DNA of 7,440 nucleotides from Legionellales bacterium (GTDB taxonomy: Bacteria > Pseudomonadota > Gammaproteobacteria > Berkiellales > Berkiellaceae), in the NCBI GenBank assembly GCA_023266435.1, contig JAHFQF010000115.1:1-7440 (forward strand), in the 5' to 3' direction. Both the position numbers and the translations under genes were made by a program. Shown one piece after another: positions 1 to 6,508 of the stretch (positions are counted from its first letter, which is position 1; each line of letters opens with the position of its first letter). A model generated the notes under the pieces. The model was not told the origin of the DNA and did not search any database. It saw only the letters and a program-made list of their open reading frames with translations.

Positions 1-477
1 ACTTTCATCATGTCCATTGGCAGCTGGTTTTTCTTCGCCATAGCTAACAACAGCGATTTGATCAGGGCTTACACCTTCTGATACCAGGTACTGTTGAACT
101 GCTTTCGCACGACGTTCGCCCAAACCAACATTGTACTCACGGCTACCACGTTCGTCGGTATGTCCTTCGACACGTACTTTAGCACTAGAGTGTCCTTTCA
201 AGTAACGAGCATGCGCGCCCAAAACTGGAAAGTCTTCAGTTGCGATGTTGTATTGATCGAAACCAAAATAAAATGTGTTATGTGCTGACAAAGAAGCTGG
301 ATCGGTTAATGAGCTCACATCAAACTGATCGCGCTCACCAAGCCCTTGTGTGCTCACATCGGATGAGCCTGCACCTGCGCCGGCTTTTGACTTATAGCCA
401 GAACCTTTGCTGGTACAACCAGACACTGCCAAACCTAACACGACTGTAGAGACAACTGCTAACATTTTCATTTTCAT
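1..477 (-). CDS. pal: Pal, peptidoglycan-associated outer-membrane lipoprotein (3' end cut by window edge)
   Basis: This is my own reading of the open frame from an ATG at 477 to the left edge: 159 codons with no stop. Residues 1-20 form a lipoprotein signal peptide with lipobox VSGC, and Cys21 would be the acylated residue. A Gly/Ser/Ala-rich linker follows (about 22-50), then the OmpA-like peptidoglycan-binding domain from about 65. The signature GHTDERGSREYN at 105-116 carries the Asp108 and Arg residues expected to bind diaminopimelate. Pal anchors the outer membrane to peptidoglycan and is the partner of TolB and TolA. The usual YFDFD motif reads YFGFD (70-74) here, a mild departure. By family length only about 10-20 residues are missing beyond the edge. 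The start is fixed by AGGAGG seven bases upstream. A cpoB/ybgF gene might follow outside the window (inference). Identification is secure. Confidence 0.95.
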   Translation of the reverse strand, partial: MKMKMLAVVSTVVLGLAVSGCTSKGSGYKSKAGAGAGSSDVSTQGLGERDQFDVSSLTDPASLSAHNTFYFGFDQYNIATEDFPVLGAHARYLKGHSSAKVRVEGHTDERGSREYNVGLGERRAKAVQQYLVSEGVSPDQIAVVSYGEEKPAANGHDES

Positions 478-491
478 AAGATAACCTCCTA
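478..491 (-). promoter_or_regulatory. Strong ribosome binding site of pal, overlapping the tolB stop codon
   Basis: On the minus strand AGGAGG occupies 490-485, seven bases before the pal ATG at 477. The TAG stop of tolB is at 491-489, so its last two bases are the first two of the Shine-Dalgarno sequence. Ribosomes finishing tolB therefore sit on the pal initiation site. This is the fullest Shine-Dalgarno match I noticed in the window. It fits the need for Pal, an abundant structural lipoprotein, to be made in excess over the other Tol proteins (inference). Confidence 0.85.
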
Positions 492-1862
492 ACTAGAAAA
501 AGGTGACCAAGCGGGTTCCTGTACGCTTCCCTCTTTTGCAGGTAGGCGTAATTTAATTCTGCCATCCATGGAGACAACACCCAATATACGCTTGTCCGAT
601 ACCTGGGTACCATACAATACCATAGTTCCATTGGGCGCAATACTGGGTGATTCATCCAGACTGGCATTGGTTAATAAATTAATTTCCCCACTTGCCAAAT
701 CTTGCGCGGCAATACGGTAGGTCCCCGACCCATCCCTGTGAATCATAACAATTTTTTTACCATCAGGGCTATAGGATGCACGCGCATTGTAACCGCCATC
801 AAAAGTTACACGCTTAATATTTTTATTAGCCACATTCATTTCATAAATTTGTGGCGTGCCACCTTTGTTTGAGGTAAATAATAACCGCTGCCCATCGGGA
901 GAAAAATTGGGCTCCGTATCAATACTGAAACCCGTTGTTAGTTGATCAAGTTTCTTTGTGCGCATGTCATACAGATAAATATTTGGACTGCCCCCTTTAG
1001 AAAGCACTATAGCCAATTTATTTCCATCAGGAGACCAGGCCGGTGCTCCATTAATCCCTGGGAAAGCCGATAGACGCTCACGCTTGCCAGTGACTGAATC
1101 GATCATATAGATTTCTGCGCGAAAACGCTCAAAGGACACAAACGCCAACTTTCGACCATCTGGAGACCAGCTGGGTGACATCAAAGGCTCTTTAGAGTCC
1201 ATCAGCGTGTGTGCATTATGCCCATCTGCATCCGCAACGATGAGCTGATGACGGCGCGCTGTCCCATCTGGCACCATGATATAGGCAATGCGTGTTGAGA
1301 AAGCTCCGCGGATCCCCAACAATTTTTCAAAAATCAAATCGCTCATATGATGCGCAAGGGACCGTAGCTGCGCTGCCGAGACGTTCTCGTATTTTTGATA
1401 CAAAAGCACAGGATTCGCTGCAGGCCGGGGGGGGCTTGCTGTAGCTGGGGCAGCATGCGTACCACTGTCAGGCGTAAAGGCTTTAAAGACGTCAAAGAGC
1501 ACAAACTCAACATGGTATTTATCACCACTGATGCGCTCTACTTTACCCGTAATGACGTTTTCAGAGCCTACTTGTAACCAAGGCAACAAATCCAAACTCT
1601 GAATCTTAGCAGGCGTCCCACCCGCACCCGATGCGCGTAAAAAGGTAAAATAGCCGCTGTTACTCAAATCACTTTGAATGACCTGATCCAAAGCCACTGG
1701 CAGATCGTCAGCAACAAATCCACTTTGATCCAAAGTTAAGAACGGAGACATAGAAATCGGTCTGGCTTGCGTTACCCCTTGAGTAATTTCTATAGTTAAT
1801 GCTTGTGCCCAAGCACACCAACAGAAACAAAGCCCAATGAAAAACTGCTTGACGCGCACCAT
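489..1862 (-). CDS. tolB: TolB, periplasmic beta-propeller protein of the Tol-Pal system
   Basis: 457 residues, somewhat longer than the roughly 430 usual for the family. Residues 1-21 form a Sec signal peptide, probably cleaved after AQA. The N-terminal domain (about 22-190) ends in the conserved stretch FEKLLGIRGAFSTRIAYI (178-195). It is followed by a six-bladed propeller whose WSPDG-type motifs recur exactly every 44 residues (231, 275, 319, 363, 407 and the final 451 AWSPFSS). TolB shuttles between Pal and TolA in the periplasm. Relative to E. coli TolB there is an extra Pro/Ala-rich segment at about 128-157, which contains an 8-C homopolymer in the DNA. The start shares one base with the tolA stop (TAATG). 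GGAGG lies only four bases before this ATG but seven before a GTG at codon 2 (1859), so initiation at codon 2 is possible. Function is certain; the exact start is not. Confidence 0.97.
   Translation of the reverse strand: MVRVKQFFIGLCFCWCAWAQALTIEITQGVTQARPISMSPFLTLDQSGFVADDLPVALDQVIQSDLSNSGYFTFLRASGAGGTPAKIQSLDLLPWLQVGSENVITGKVERISGDKYHVEFVLFDVFKAFTPDSGTHAAPATASPPRPAANPVLLYQKYENVSAAQLRSLAHHMSDLIFEKLLGIRGAFSTRIAYIMVPDGTARRHQLIVADADGHNAHTLMDSKEPLMSPSWSPDGRKLAFVSFERFRAEIYMIDSVTGKRERLSAFPGINGAPAWSPDGNKLAIVLSKGGSPNIYLYDMRTKKLDQLTTGFSIDTEPNFSPDGQRLLFTSNKGGTPQIYEMNVANKNIKRVTFDGGYNARASYSPDGKKIVMIHRDGSGTYRIAAQDLASGEINLLTNASLDESPSIAPNGTMVLYGTQVSDKRILGVVSMDGRIKLRLPAKEGSVQEPAWSPFSS
1427..1434 (-). repeat. 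Homopolymer of eight C (coding strand) inside tolB
   Basis: Eight consecutive G on the plus strand read as CCCCCCCC in tolB. They supply the last base of Ser143, all of Pro144 and Pro145, and the first base of Arg146. The tract lies in the low-complexity insertion of the N-terminal domain. With eight bases the frame is intact, because TolB homology continues on both sides. Gain or loss of one base would truncate TolB before the propeller and could affect coupled translation of pal. Confidence 0.9.
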
Positions 1863-2806
1863 TAACCCTCCGGCTTAAATAAGAAATCAAACCCTGATAA
1901 AAATGCCTGTCTTGCTGTTTGGCTGGCTGGCAGCGGCAATGGAGATGATCGTAAAACCGCCAACGTCGCCTGCCTATCAAACTGAGGGTTTCCGCTAGAC
2001 TGCAGTACCTTCACATCGGTAACCTCTCCAGAGGGCAATAGATGCACCTGAACTCTACAGGACAATGAACTTTGCTCCCCATAATCTCTACGCCAATTTT
2101 GTTGAATTTTTTTAACAATCACGCCGTAGTATTGTTCAATTTCATCTTGCGCTAAACTTTGTGCAGCCTCTGCTTCCAAAGCCTGTTGTAATAGTCTTTC
2201 TGACTCTTGGCGCAATGCTTTTTGGCGGTCCTCTTCAGCTGCTTTTGCTAATTTGGCGTTTTCTGCTGCCGCTTTTACTTTCTCCTCAGCAAGCTTTACT
2301 TTCTCCTCAGCAAGCTTTGATTTTTCTTTTTCAAGCTCGGCTTGAGCTGTTTTCTTTTGTTCCTCTGCTGCTTTTTGCTGTATTACTTTCTGCTCAGCAA
2401 TTTCTTTTTCTTTAACCTTTAAAGCGGCCTTCTCTGCTTCTAACTTTGTTTTTGCTTGTGCTTCTGCTTTTTTCTGCTGTTTTTGAAGAGCAACTGCTTG
2501 CTGTTGTGTGGCACGTAATTTCTCTTCTGCCTGCTTCTGCTGATGCAGGGTTTCTTGCGCTTTCTTTTCAATGTCGGCAAGTTTTTGTTGTTTGGCTTTT
2601 TCTGCTTGTTGCTCACGAGAAACGTGACGCTTTAGCTCTGAAGAAATCTCAGACTCTTTTACAGCGATCGCTTCTAAGATAGGCTGATTATTACCCGCAT
2701 TACTGGGCTTTACTTTGATGGTCAGCCCCTGAAACTGTACCGCCAGCAAGGCGAGTACGGCGCCATGTAACACCAAAGATTTGATTAAATCAGCCGACAG
2801 CTTCAT
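1862..2806 (-). CDS. tolA: TolA, inner-membrane-anchored periplasm-spanning protein
   Basis: 314 residues, shorter than E. coli TolA (about 420) because the central helix is shorter. Domain I is one transmembrane helix (about 8-27) that keeps the Ser-x3-His pair (Ser10, His14) needed in E. coli for contact with TolQR. Domain II (about 52-222) is a long Ala/Lys/Glu/Gln-rich helical coiled coil, including a duplicated heptad KLAEEKV at 164-177. Domain III (about 222-314) is the globular C-terminal domain that contacts TolB and Pal, with SCRVQVHLLPSGEV and LRSSPLPLP. It has one cysteine (Cys250), so the disulfide known in E. coli domain III cannot form. The glycine-rich hinges of E. coli TolA are not obvious. 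The ATG overlaps the tolR stop as ATGA and has only a weak upstream Shine-Dalgarno sequence, so translation is probably coupled to tolR. Confidence 0.96.
   Translation of the reverse strand: MKLSADLIKSLVLHGAVLALLAVQFQGLTIKVKPSNAGNNQPILEAIAVKESEISSELKRHVSREQQAEKAKQQKLADIEKKAQETLHQQKQAEEKLRATQQQAVALQKQQKKAEAQAKTKLEAEKAALKVKEKEIAEQKVIQQKAAEEQKKTAQAELEKEKSKLAEEKVKLAEEKVKAAAENAKLAKAAEEDRQKALRQESERLLQQALEAEAAQSLAQDEIEQYYGVIVKKIQQNWRRDYGEQSSLSCRVQVHLLPSGEVTDVKVLQSSGNPQFDRQATLAVLRSSPLPLPASQTARQAFLSGFDFLFKPEG
2274..2315 (-). repeat. Perfect 21-bp tandem duplication in the tolA coiled coil
   Basis: Copies at 2274-2294 and 2295-2315 are identical over 21 bases. On the coding strand they specify two successive AEEKVKL heptads. 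The unit is exactly seven codons, so the helix register is preserved. Exact nucleotide identity, including synonymous positions, points to a recent slippage or unequal-exchange event rather than selection on protein sequence alone (inference). Confidence 0.9.
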
Positions 2807-3234
2807 GTTCTAGATGGCTCTACATTCTCAGTGATCAAACCCACGCCATTAATCCCCATTTGTTGTAGGAGTCCCATGACTTGTACTACGTCTCCATAAG
2901 CGACGGCTTTATCACCTTTAATAAAAATCTTAAGATCTGGGGTCTTGCGTTTTAAAGCAGCGACTCGCACTAACATGCCGCGCATGTCTAAAACCTCTTC
3001 AGGATCACCACCTTGATTAACAAATGCCTGGCCTTGTTTGTTAATTGAAATAATCACAGGCGGTAAATCTGTTTTGGCCAGAGTCTTAGCCTGGGCTTTT
3101 GGCAACTCTACGTCTACGCCTTGTTGTAATAAAGGTGCAGTCACCATAAAAATGACCAACAATACCAACATCACATCGACATAGGGTACGACGTTAATTT
3201 CAGCAACGGGGGTGTAGCGGCGAGACCGAGTCAT
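2803..3234 (-). CDS. tolR: TolR, proton-channel subunit of the Tol motor (ExbD/TolR family)
   Basis: 143 residues, the normal size. A short cytoplasmic N-terminus (TRSRRYTPVAEINVVPYVD) leads into a single transmembrane helix (about 18-36). Asp20 at its start corresponds to the essential proton-carrying Asp23 of E. coli TolR. The periplasmic domain (about 45-143) keeps the family pattern IFIKGDKAVAYGDVVQVMGLL. TolR and TolQ form the inner-membrane stator that uses the proton-motive force to energise TolA. The gene begins seven bases after the tolQ stop, which is a double stop (TAG then TAA in frame). No good Shine-Dalgarno sequence is visible, only GGA about 13 bases upstream, so initiation probably depends on ribosomes arriving from tolQ. 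Identification is secure. Confidence 0.97.
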   Translation of the reverse strand: MTRSRRYTPVAEINVVPYVDVMLVLLVIFMVTAPLLQQGVDVELPKAQAKTLAKTDLPPVIISINKQGQAFVNQGGDPEEVLDMRGMLVRVAALKRKTPDLKIFIKGDKAVAYGDVVQVMGLLQQMGINGVGLITENVEPSRT

Positions 3235-3241
3235 GATATTA

Positions 3242-3949
3242 CTAGCTTCCAGTTTTAGCTAAAGGTGCCAATGATGCATCTGCATAAGCAAAACGCACTA
3301 ACCGATAAAAATCTTGCAGGATAATTTCATACTGATCCATCAGGGAATCGGATAAATGGCTAAAGCGATTATAAAAAATAACGGCTGGTATCGCGACAAA
3401 CAAGCCCATAGCAGTTGCAATTAATGCTTCTGCCATGCCAGGTGCAACCATACTGATGGTGGCGCTGGAAACCCCGCCTAAGGCTCTGAGCGCAGACATA
3501 ATTCCCCAAACTGTGCCAAATAATCCCACATAGGGGCTCACCGAACCTACCGACGCCAAAAAGGCGATTTTTTCTTGTAGGGTCTGCTGCATCACACGCA
3601 AGGCATTGTCACATTTGTGCTGCACACTGTCTTGCACCAACTTAGGCTCATAGAGGCCTACCCCTTGTAACTTAAGATAATCTTGTAAACCGGGACGAAT
3701 TAACGCCTCAATGCCATCTAAATTATCACGCTTACTTGCTAGATAATCCTGTAGACTTGCAACGCTATGGATACGCTGTAACGCTTGGCGGCTCATCATG
3801 AGTTGGAAGGATTGCTCTTTGAATAGTTTATTTTTCTGAAAAATAATCAGCCAAGACATGACTGAAACACTCAATAATCCCAGCATAACTAACTTCACTA
3901 CTAAACTCGCTTGGGAAATTAGCGTAAACAGACTCATATCAACGATCAC
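3242..3949 (-). CDS. tolQ: TolQ, proton-channel subunit of the Tol motor (ExbB/TolQ family)
   Basis: 235 residues with three transmembrane helices, at about 15-38, 130-155 and 165-192. The conserved block SPYVGLFGTVWGI (138-150) and the block from VAPGMAEALIATA (168-180) through AIPAVIFYNRF (186-196) are present. Thr146 and Thr179 match the channel-lining Thr145 and Thr178 of E. coli TolQ. The large cytoplasmic loop lies between helices 1 and 2. The start is a GTG at 3949, chosen because AAAGGAG sits seven bases upstream and because it gives the same N-terminal length as E. coli TolQ. An in-frame ATG at 3937, just after the ybgC stop, would be 19 bases from that site and is less likely. The first 11 bases overlap the end of ybgC, so the two are probably translated in a coupled way. 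Confidence 0.97.
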   Translation of the reverse strand: MIVDMSLFTLISQASLVVKLVMLGLLSVSVMSWLIIFQKNKLFKEQSFQLMMSRQALQRIHSVASLQDYLASKRDNLDGIEALIRPGLQDYLKLQGVGLYEPKLVQDSVQHKCDNALRVMQQTLQEKIAFLASVGSVSPYVGLFGTVWGIMSALRALGGVSSATISMVAPGMAEALIATAMGLFVAIPAVIFYNRFSHLSDSLMDQYEIILQDFYRLVRFAYADASLAPLAKTGS

Positions 3950-4355
3950 AAAGTTGCTCCTTTAAGCTAGGGGGTAAGGGGCAAGGCGCTAAAGTATGAC
4001 TTGTACAGGCGACCTTAATTTCACCCCTACATAATAGGCGCTCAGGCTCTGTTTCACAACTCAGTTCTTGTTTAAAAAACAAACTGGCAGCTTTGACCCG
4101 CACTAAAACGGTATGAATCAACAATAGATCATCTAAAACTGCTGGCTTGTAGTAGCTGAGGGTCACTTGAGCCACAGGAAAAATGACACCGGACTCCCTG
4201 CTTAGATTTGTCAGGCAAATACCTTTTTCTCTTAAAAACTCAGTTCTGGCACGTGAAAAATAATCTAAATAAGTACCATGCCAAACCACTCCATAGAGAT
4301 CGGTATCCGCATGATAAACGCGACACTGGTAAGTACTACTGTGCTGCACGATCAC
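3939..4355 (-). CDS. ybgC: YbgC, Tol-Pal-associated acyl-CoA thioesterase (hot-dog fold)
   Basis: 138 residues of the 4-hydroxybenzoyl-CoA thioesterase family, single hot-dog domain. The signature VYHADTDLYGVVWHGTYLDY (13-32) holds the expected catalytic Asp19, aligned with Asp17 of the Pseudomonas 4-hydroxybenzoyl-CoA thioesterase. It is followed by FSRARTEFLRE, typical of YbgC. The protein is cytoplasmic. It hydrolyses acyl-CoA substrates and is linked to phospholipid metabolism; its exact role beside Tol-Pal is unsettled in the literature. The start is non-ATG. The longest form begins at GTG 4355, overlapping ruvB by 20 bases with only a weak GGA five bases upstream. GTG 4349, two codons later, has AAGGG five bases upstream and gives an N-terminus closer in length to E. 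coli YbgC. I list the longer form, but 4349 may be the real start. Confidence 0.93.
   Translation of the reverse strand: MIVQHSSTYQCRVYHADTDLYGVVWHGTYLDYFSRARTEFLREKGICLTNLSRESGVIFPVAQVTLSYYKPAVLDDLLLIHTVLVRVKAASLFFKQELSCETEPERLLCRGEIKVACTSHTLAPCPLPPSLKEQLCDR
3950..3963 (-). promoter_or_regulatory. Ribosome binding site that fixes the GTG start of tolQ
   Basis: AAAGGAG on the minus strand at 3963-3957 lies inside the ybgC coding sequence and seven bases before the GTG at 3949. It favours the GTG over the downstream in-frame ATG at 3937. Confidence 0.8.
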
Positions 4356-5370
4356 CCTTATCCATTGAAGGTCCTGCTAAACCAAAATGCTGATAGGTGG
4401 CATTGGTCACAATGCGTCCACGGGGTGTACGCATGAGGTAGCCATTTTGGATTAAAAAAGGCTCAATAATATCCACAATAGTATCTTTAGACTCCCCCAG
4501 AGAGGCTGCTAAATTCTCCACACCGACTGGACCGCCATCAAACTTATGAATAATGGCCTCTAATAACTTACGATCTAAGACATCAAAGCCTTTTTCATCA
4601 ACTTCCAGCATGTCCAAAGCGAGTTTTGCCAGCGCTTGTGTAATTCGCCCATCCCCTTTGACTTGCGCAAAATCCCTCACGCGTCGTAGCAGACGATTTG
4701 CAACGCGAGGGGTGCCTCGAGAACGGCAAGCGATTTCTTGACTTCCCTGTGTATCCACTTCCAATTGGAGCAAATGTGCAGAACGCTCTATAATCACAGC
4801 CAAATCAGCAATGTCGTAAAAATTTAAACGTGAAACAATACCAAATCGATCACGCAAAGGTGAAGTTAACATCCCTGCGCGTGTGGTCGCACCAATCAAA
4901 GTAAAAGCAGGCAAATCGACTTTAATGGTACGCGCAGAAGGCCCTTCTCCAATGATGATGTCTAATTGATTATCTTCCATTGCAGGATAGAGCACTTCCT
5001 CAATATGCGGGCTTAACCGATGAATTTCATCAATAAATAAAATGTCGTTTTCACCCAGATTAGTTAGGATGGCAGCCAAGTCTCCTGCTTTTTCCAGCAC
5101 CGGTCCAGACGTCTGTCTGATTTCAACACCCATCTCATGCGCGATGATATGTGCAAGCGTTGTTTTACCTAAGCCAGGCGGACCAAATAACAAAACGTGA
5201 TCCAATGGCTCACACCGCATCCTGGCAGCCTCAATAAAAATTTCTAATTGTGATTTGACGGCATCTTGACCAATGTATTCTTTTAACCAACGCGGGCGCA
5301 GGGCTTTTTCAACCAGTATTTCTTTATCTTGAGTATGCGCCGAAATGATCGGCCTTTCTTCAATTGTCAT
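4336..5370 (-). CDS. ruvB: RuvB, Holliday-junction branch-migration ATPase
   Basis: 344 residues, the usual length. An AAA+ ATPase core is followed by a C-terminal winged-helix domain. Walker A is GPPGLGKTT at 63-71, Walker B FIDEIH at 112-117, sensor 1 LIGATTRAG at 158-166, and the arginine-finger region PLRDRFG at 171-177. The winged helix (about 260-330) includes YLMRTPRGR, which contacts DNA. Hexameric RuvB rings flank a RuvA-bound junction and pump DNA through it, giving heteroduplex extension for RuvC to resolve. The ATG overlaps the ruvA stop as ATGA, with AAGGA eight bases upstream inside ruvA. The 3' end runs into ybgC. All catalytic motifs are intact, so it should be functional. Confidence 0.98.
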   Translation of the reverse strand: MTIEERPIISAHTQDKEILVEKALRPRWLKEYIGQDAVKSQLEIFIEAARMRCEPLDHVLLFGPPGLGKTTLAHIIAHEMGVEIRQTSGPVLEKAGDLAAILTNLGENDILFIDEIHRLSPHIEEVLYPAMEDNQLDIIIGEGPSARTIKVDLPAFTLIGATTRAGMLTSPLRDRFGIVSRLNFYDIADLAVIIERSAHLLQLEVDTQGSQEIACRSRGTPRVANRLLRRVRDFAQVKGDGRITQALAKLALDMLEVDEKGFDVLDRKLLEAIIHKFDGGPVGVENLAASLGESKDTIVDIIEPFLIQNGYLMRTPRGRIVTNATYQHFGLAGPSMDKGDRAAQ

Positions 5371-5963
5371 ACCGTGATTCCTTGCAATGCTTGCTTGATG
5401 ATATCACTCAGATCAGAATCACCATCAATGTGCAACTTATCAACCAGTTGCTTAGCTTGTTGAGGTTTATATCCTAATGACTCTAAGGCGGCGACAGCTT
5501 CACACATAGTTTGAGTCGCACTGCTGCGATCGGTCAGCCTAGGTGAAGTAGAATCAATCGCAATTTCACCAAGCTTGTCTGATAATTCTAAAATAAGACG
5601 CTCGGCTGTTTTTTTACCGACACCAGGTACTCGAGTCAATGCTTGCATGTCGCGGTTTGCGAAACTTTGTAATAATGCAGATAAATCTTGCGACAATAGA
5701 GCCAAGGCCATTTTTGGCCCGACTCCATTCACTTTAATGAGCTGTCTGAAAAGCATTTTTTGATTTTGCTGATGAAAACCAAATAAGGCAAAGCCTTCTT
5801 CACGCCAATGCGTGTGCACATGTAGTGCAATCGTGCCACCGATTTCGGGTAGTTGATATAAAGTAGTCAGCGGTACTTGCAACTCATAACCAACGCCATT
5901 GACCTCCACCATAACCCAAGGAGGAGTGTTGCTTTGCAAACGACCACTTAGCCATCCAATCAC
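5367..5963 (-). CDS. ruvA: RuvA, Holliday-junction binding protein
   Basis: 198 residues, close to the E. coli length. Domain I (1-63) is an OB fold beginning MIGWLSG. The acidic pin that separates strands at the junction centre is Glu55-Glu56, where E. coli has Glu-Asp. Domain II carries two helix-hairpin-helix motifs, IKVNGVGPKMA (76-86) and TRVPGVGKKTAERL (110-123), which grip the DNA backbone. Domain III (about 148-198), which touches RuvB, follows a flexible Ser/Thr-rich linker. The start is GTG at 5963. It is preferred because AAAGGA lies seven bases upstream in the 17-base gap after ruvC and because MIG is the conserved N-terminus of the family. RuvA tetramers load RuvB rings onto junctions. 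Confidence 0.98.
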   Translation of the reverse strand: MIGWLSGRLQSNTPPWVMVEVNGVGYELQVPLTTLYQLPEIGGTIALHVHTHWREEGFALFGFHQQNQKMLFRQLIKVNGVGPKMALALLSQDLSALLQSFANRDMQALTRVPGVGKKTAERLILELSDKLGEIAIDSTSPRLTDRSSATQTMCEAVAALESLGYKPQQAKQLVDKLHIDGDSDLSDIIKQALQGITV

Positions 5964-5976
5964 GTCAGTATCCTTT
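5964..5976 (-). promoter_or_regulatory. Ribosome binding site that fixes the GTG start of ruvA
   Basis: In the 17-base ruvC-ruvA gap the minus strand reads AAAGGA, then seven bases, then the GTG at 5963. No ATG nearby would give the conserved MIG start, so this site supports GTG initiation. Confidence 0.8.
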
Positions 5977-5980
5977 AACC

Positions 5981-6481
5981 TTATACTCGAACGTTACATT
6001 GTCGCATATGGGCGTGACACAATGCTACTGCCAGGGCATCTGCCGCATCTGCACTCGGCAACTCAGATAAGTTAAATAATAGTTTAATCATGCTCTGCAT
6101 TTGATTTTTTTCAGCGGCACCATAACCCACAATCGCTTTTTTAATCAAACGTGGTGCGTATTCAAAAATGGGAATCCCAGCAGACACAACTGCTGTCATG
6201 GCTGCACCTCTGGCATGCCCTAACGTCATTGCAGCTTGAACGTATTTATGCATGAACGCTTGTTCAATGGCCACTTCATGCGGACCATACTGTGTCGCCA
6301 CTTTTTGTACATTTTGATAAATTTGACCCAAGCGCTCTGGTAATGCCGCGCCCGCGGTAAAATAAACTTGATCATGAAATAAGCATTGTGCACGATTTTT
6401 TGCATAGTCAATCACGGCAATGCCCATAATTCGTGAACCCGGATCAATGCCTAAGATGCGTAGCGGCTTATCCTCTGCCAT
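5981..6481 (-). CDS. ruvC: RuvC, crossover junction endonuclease (Holliday-junction resolvase)
   Basis: 166 residues with the RNase H-like fold. The four metal-binding acidic residues are all visible: Asp13 in LGIDPGSR (10-17), Glu73 in AIEQAFM (71-77), and Asp145 and Asp148 in SADAADALA (143-151). RuvC dimers nick two opposite strands of a Holliday junction, ending the recombination step driven by RuvAB. The protein starts with a short extension before the IDPG motif and ends soon after the last catalytic helix (CHAHMRQCNVRV), so it lacks the longer basic tail of E. coli RuvC. It begins 27 bases after yebC at an ATG with AGGGA seven bases upstream. It sits first in ruvCAB, the standard gammaproteobacterial order. 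Confidence 0.98.
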   Translation of the reverse strand: MAEDKPLRILGIDPGSRIMGIAVIDYAKNRAQCLFHDQVYFTAGAALPERLGQIYQNVQKVATQYGPHEVAIEQAFMHKYVQAAMTLGHARGAAMTAVVSAGIPIFEYAPRLIKKAIVGYGAAEKNQMQSMIKLLFNLSELPSADAADALAVALCHAHMRQCNVRV

Positions 6482-6508
6482 GCTTATTTCCCTAAAAATA
6501 TACGAACG

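Noticed and set aside
94..449. Plus-strand open frames at 94-288 and 240-449
   Set aside because: They lie antisense to pal, whose lipobox and GHTDERG motif show the true coding strand. They have no recognisable domain.
549..578. Promoter inside the tolB 3' end that would drive pal (TTGTCT, 16 bases, TAAATT)
   Set aside because: Two or more mismatches in the elements and location in coding sequence make it too weak to call without transcript data.
1807..1862. TolB as a lipoprotein because of three cysteines (residues 12, 14, 16) in the signal peptide
   Set aside because: None has a proper lipobox: the residues before the cysteines are Leu, Phe and Trp rather than Gly/Ala/Ser. The AQA cleavage site fits a normal secreted protein.
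2161..2682. Two plus-strand open frames with very Leu/Phe-rich translations, resembling membrane proteins
   Set aside because: They are antisense to the Ala/Lys/Glu/Gln-rich coiled coil of tolA. GCT/AAA/GAA/CAG-type codons read backwards give Leu and Phe, so the hydrophobicity is an artefact. The minus-strand frame is clearly TolA.
5790..5815. Deletion in the RuvA acidic pin region
   Set aside because: Counting residues shows that Arg54-Glu55-Glu56 falls at the same positions as Arg54-Glu55-Asp56 in E. coli. Length is unchanged and the substitution is conservative.
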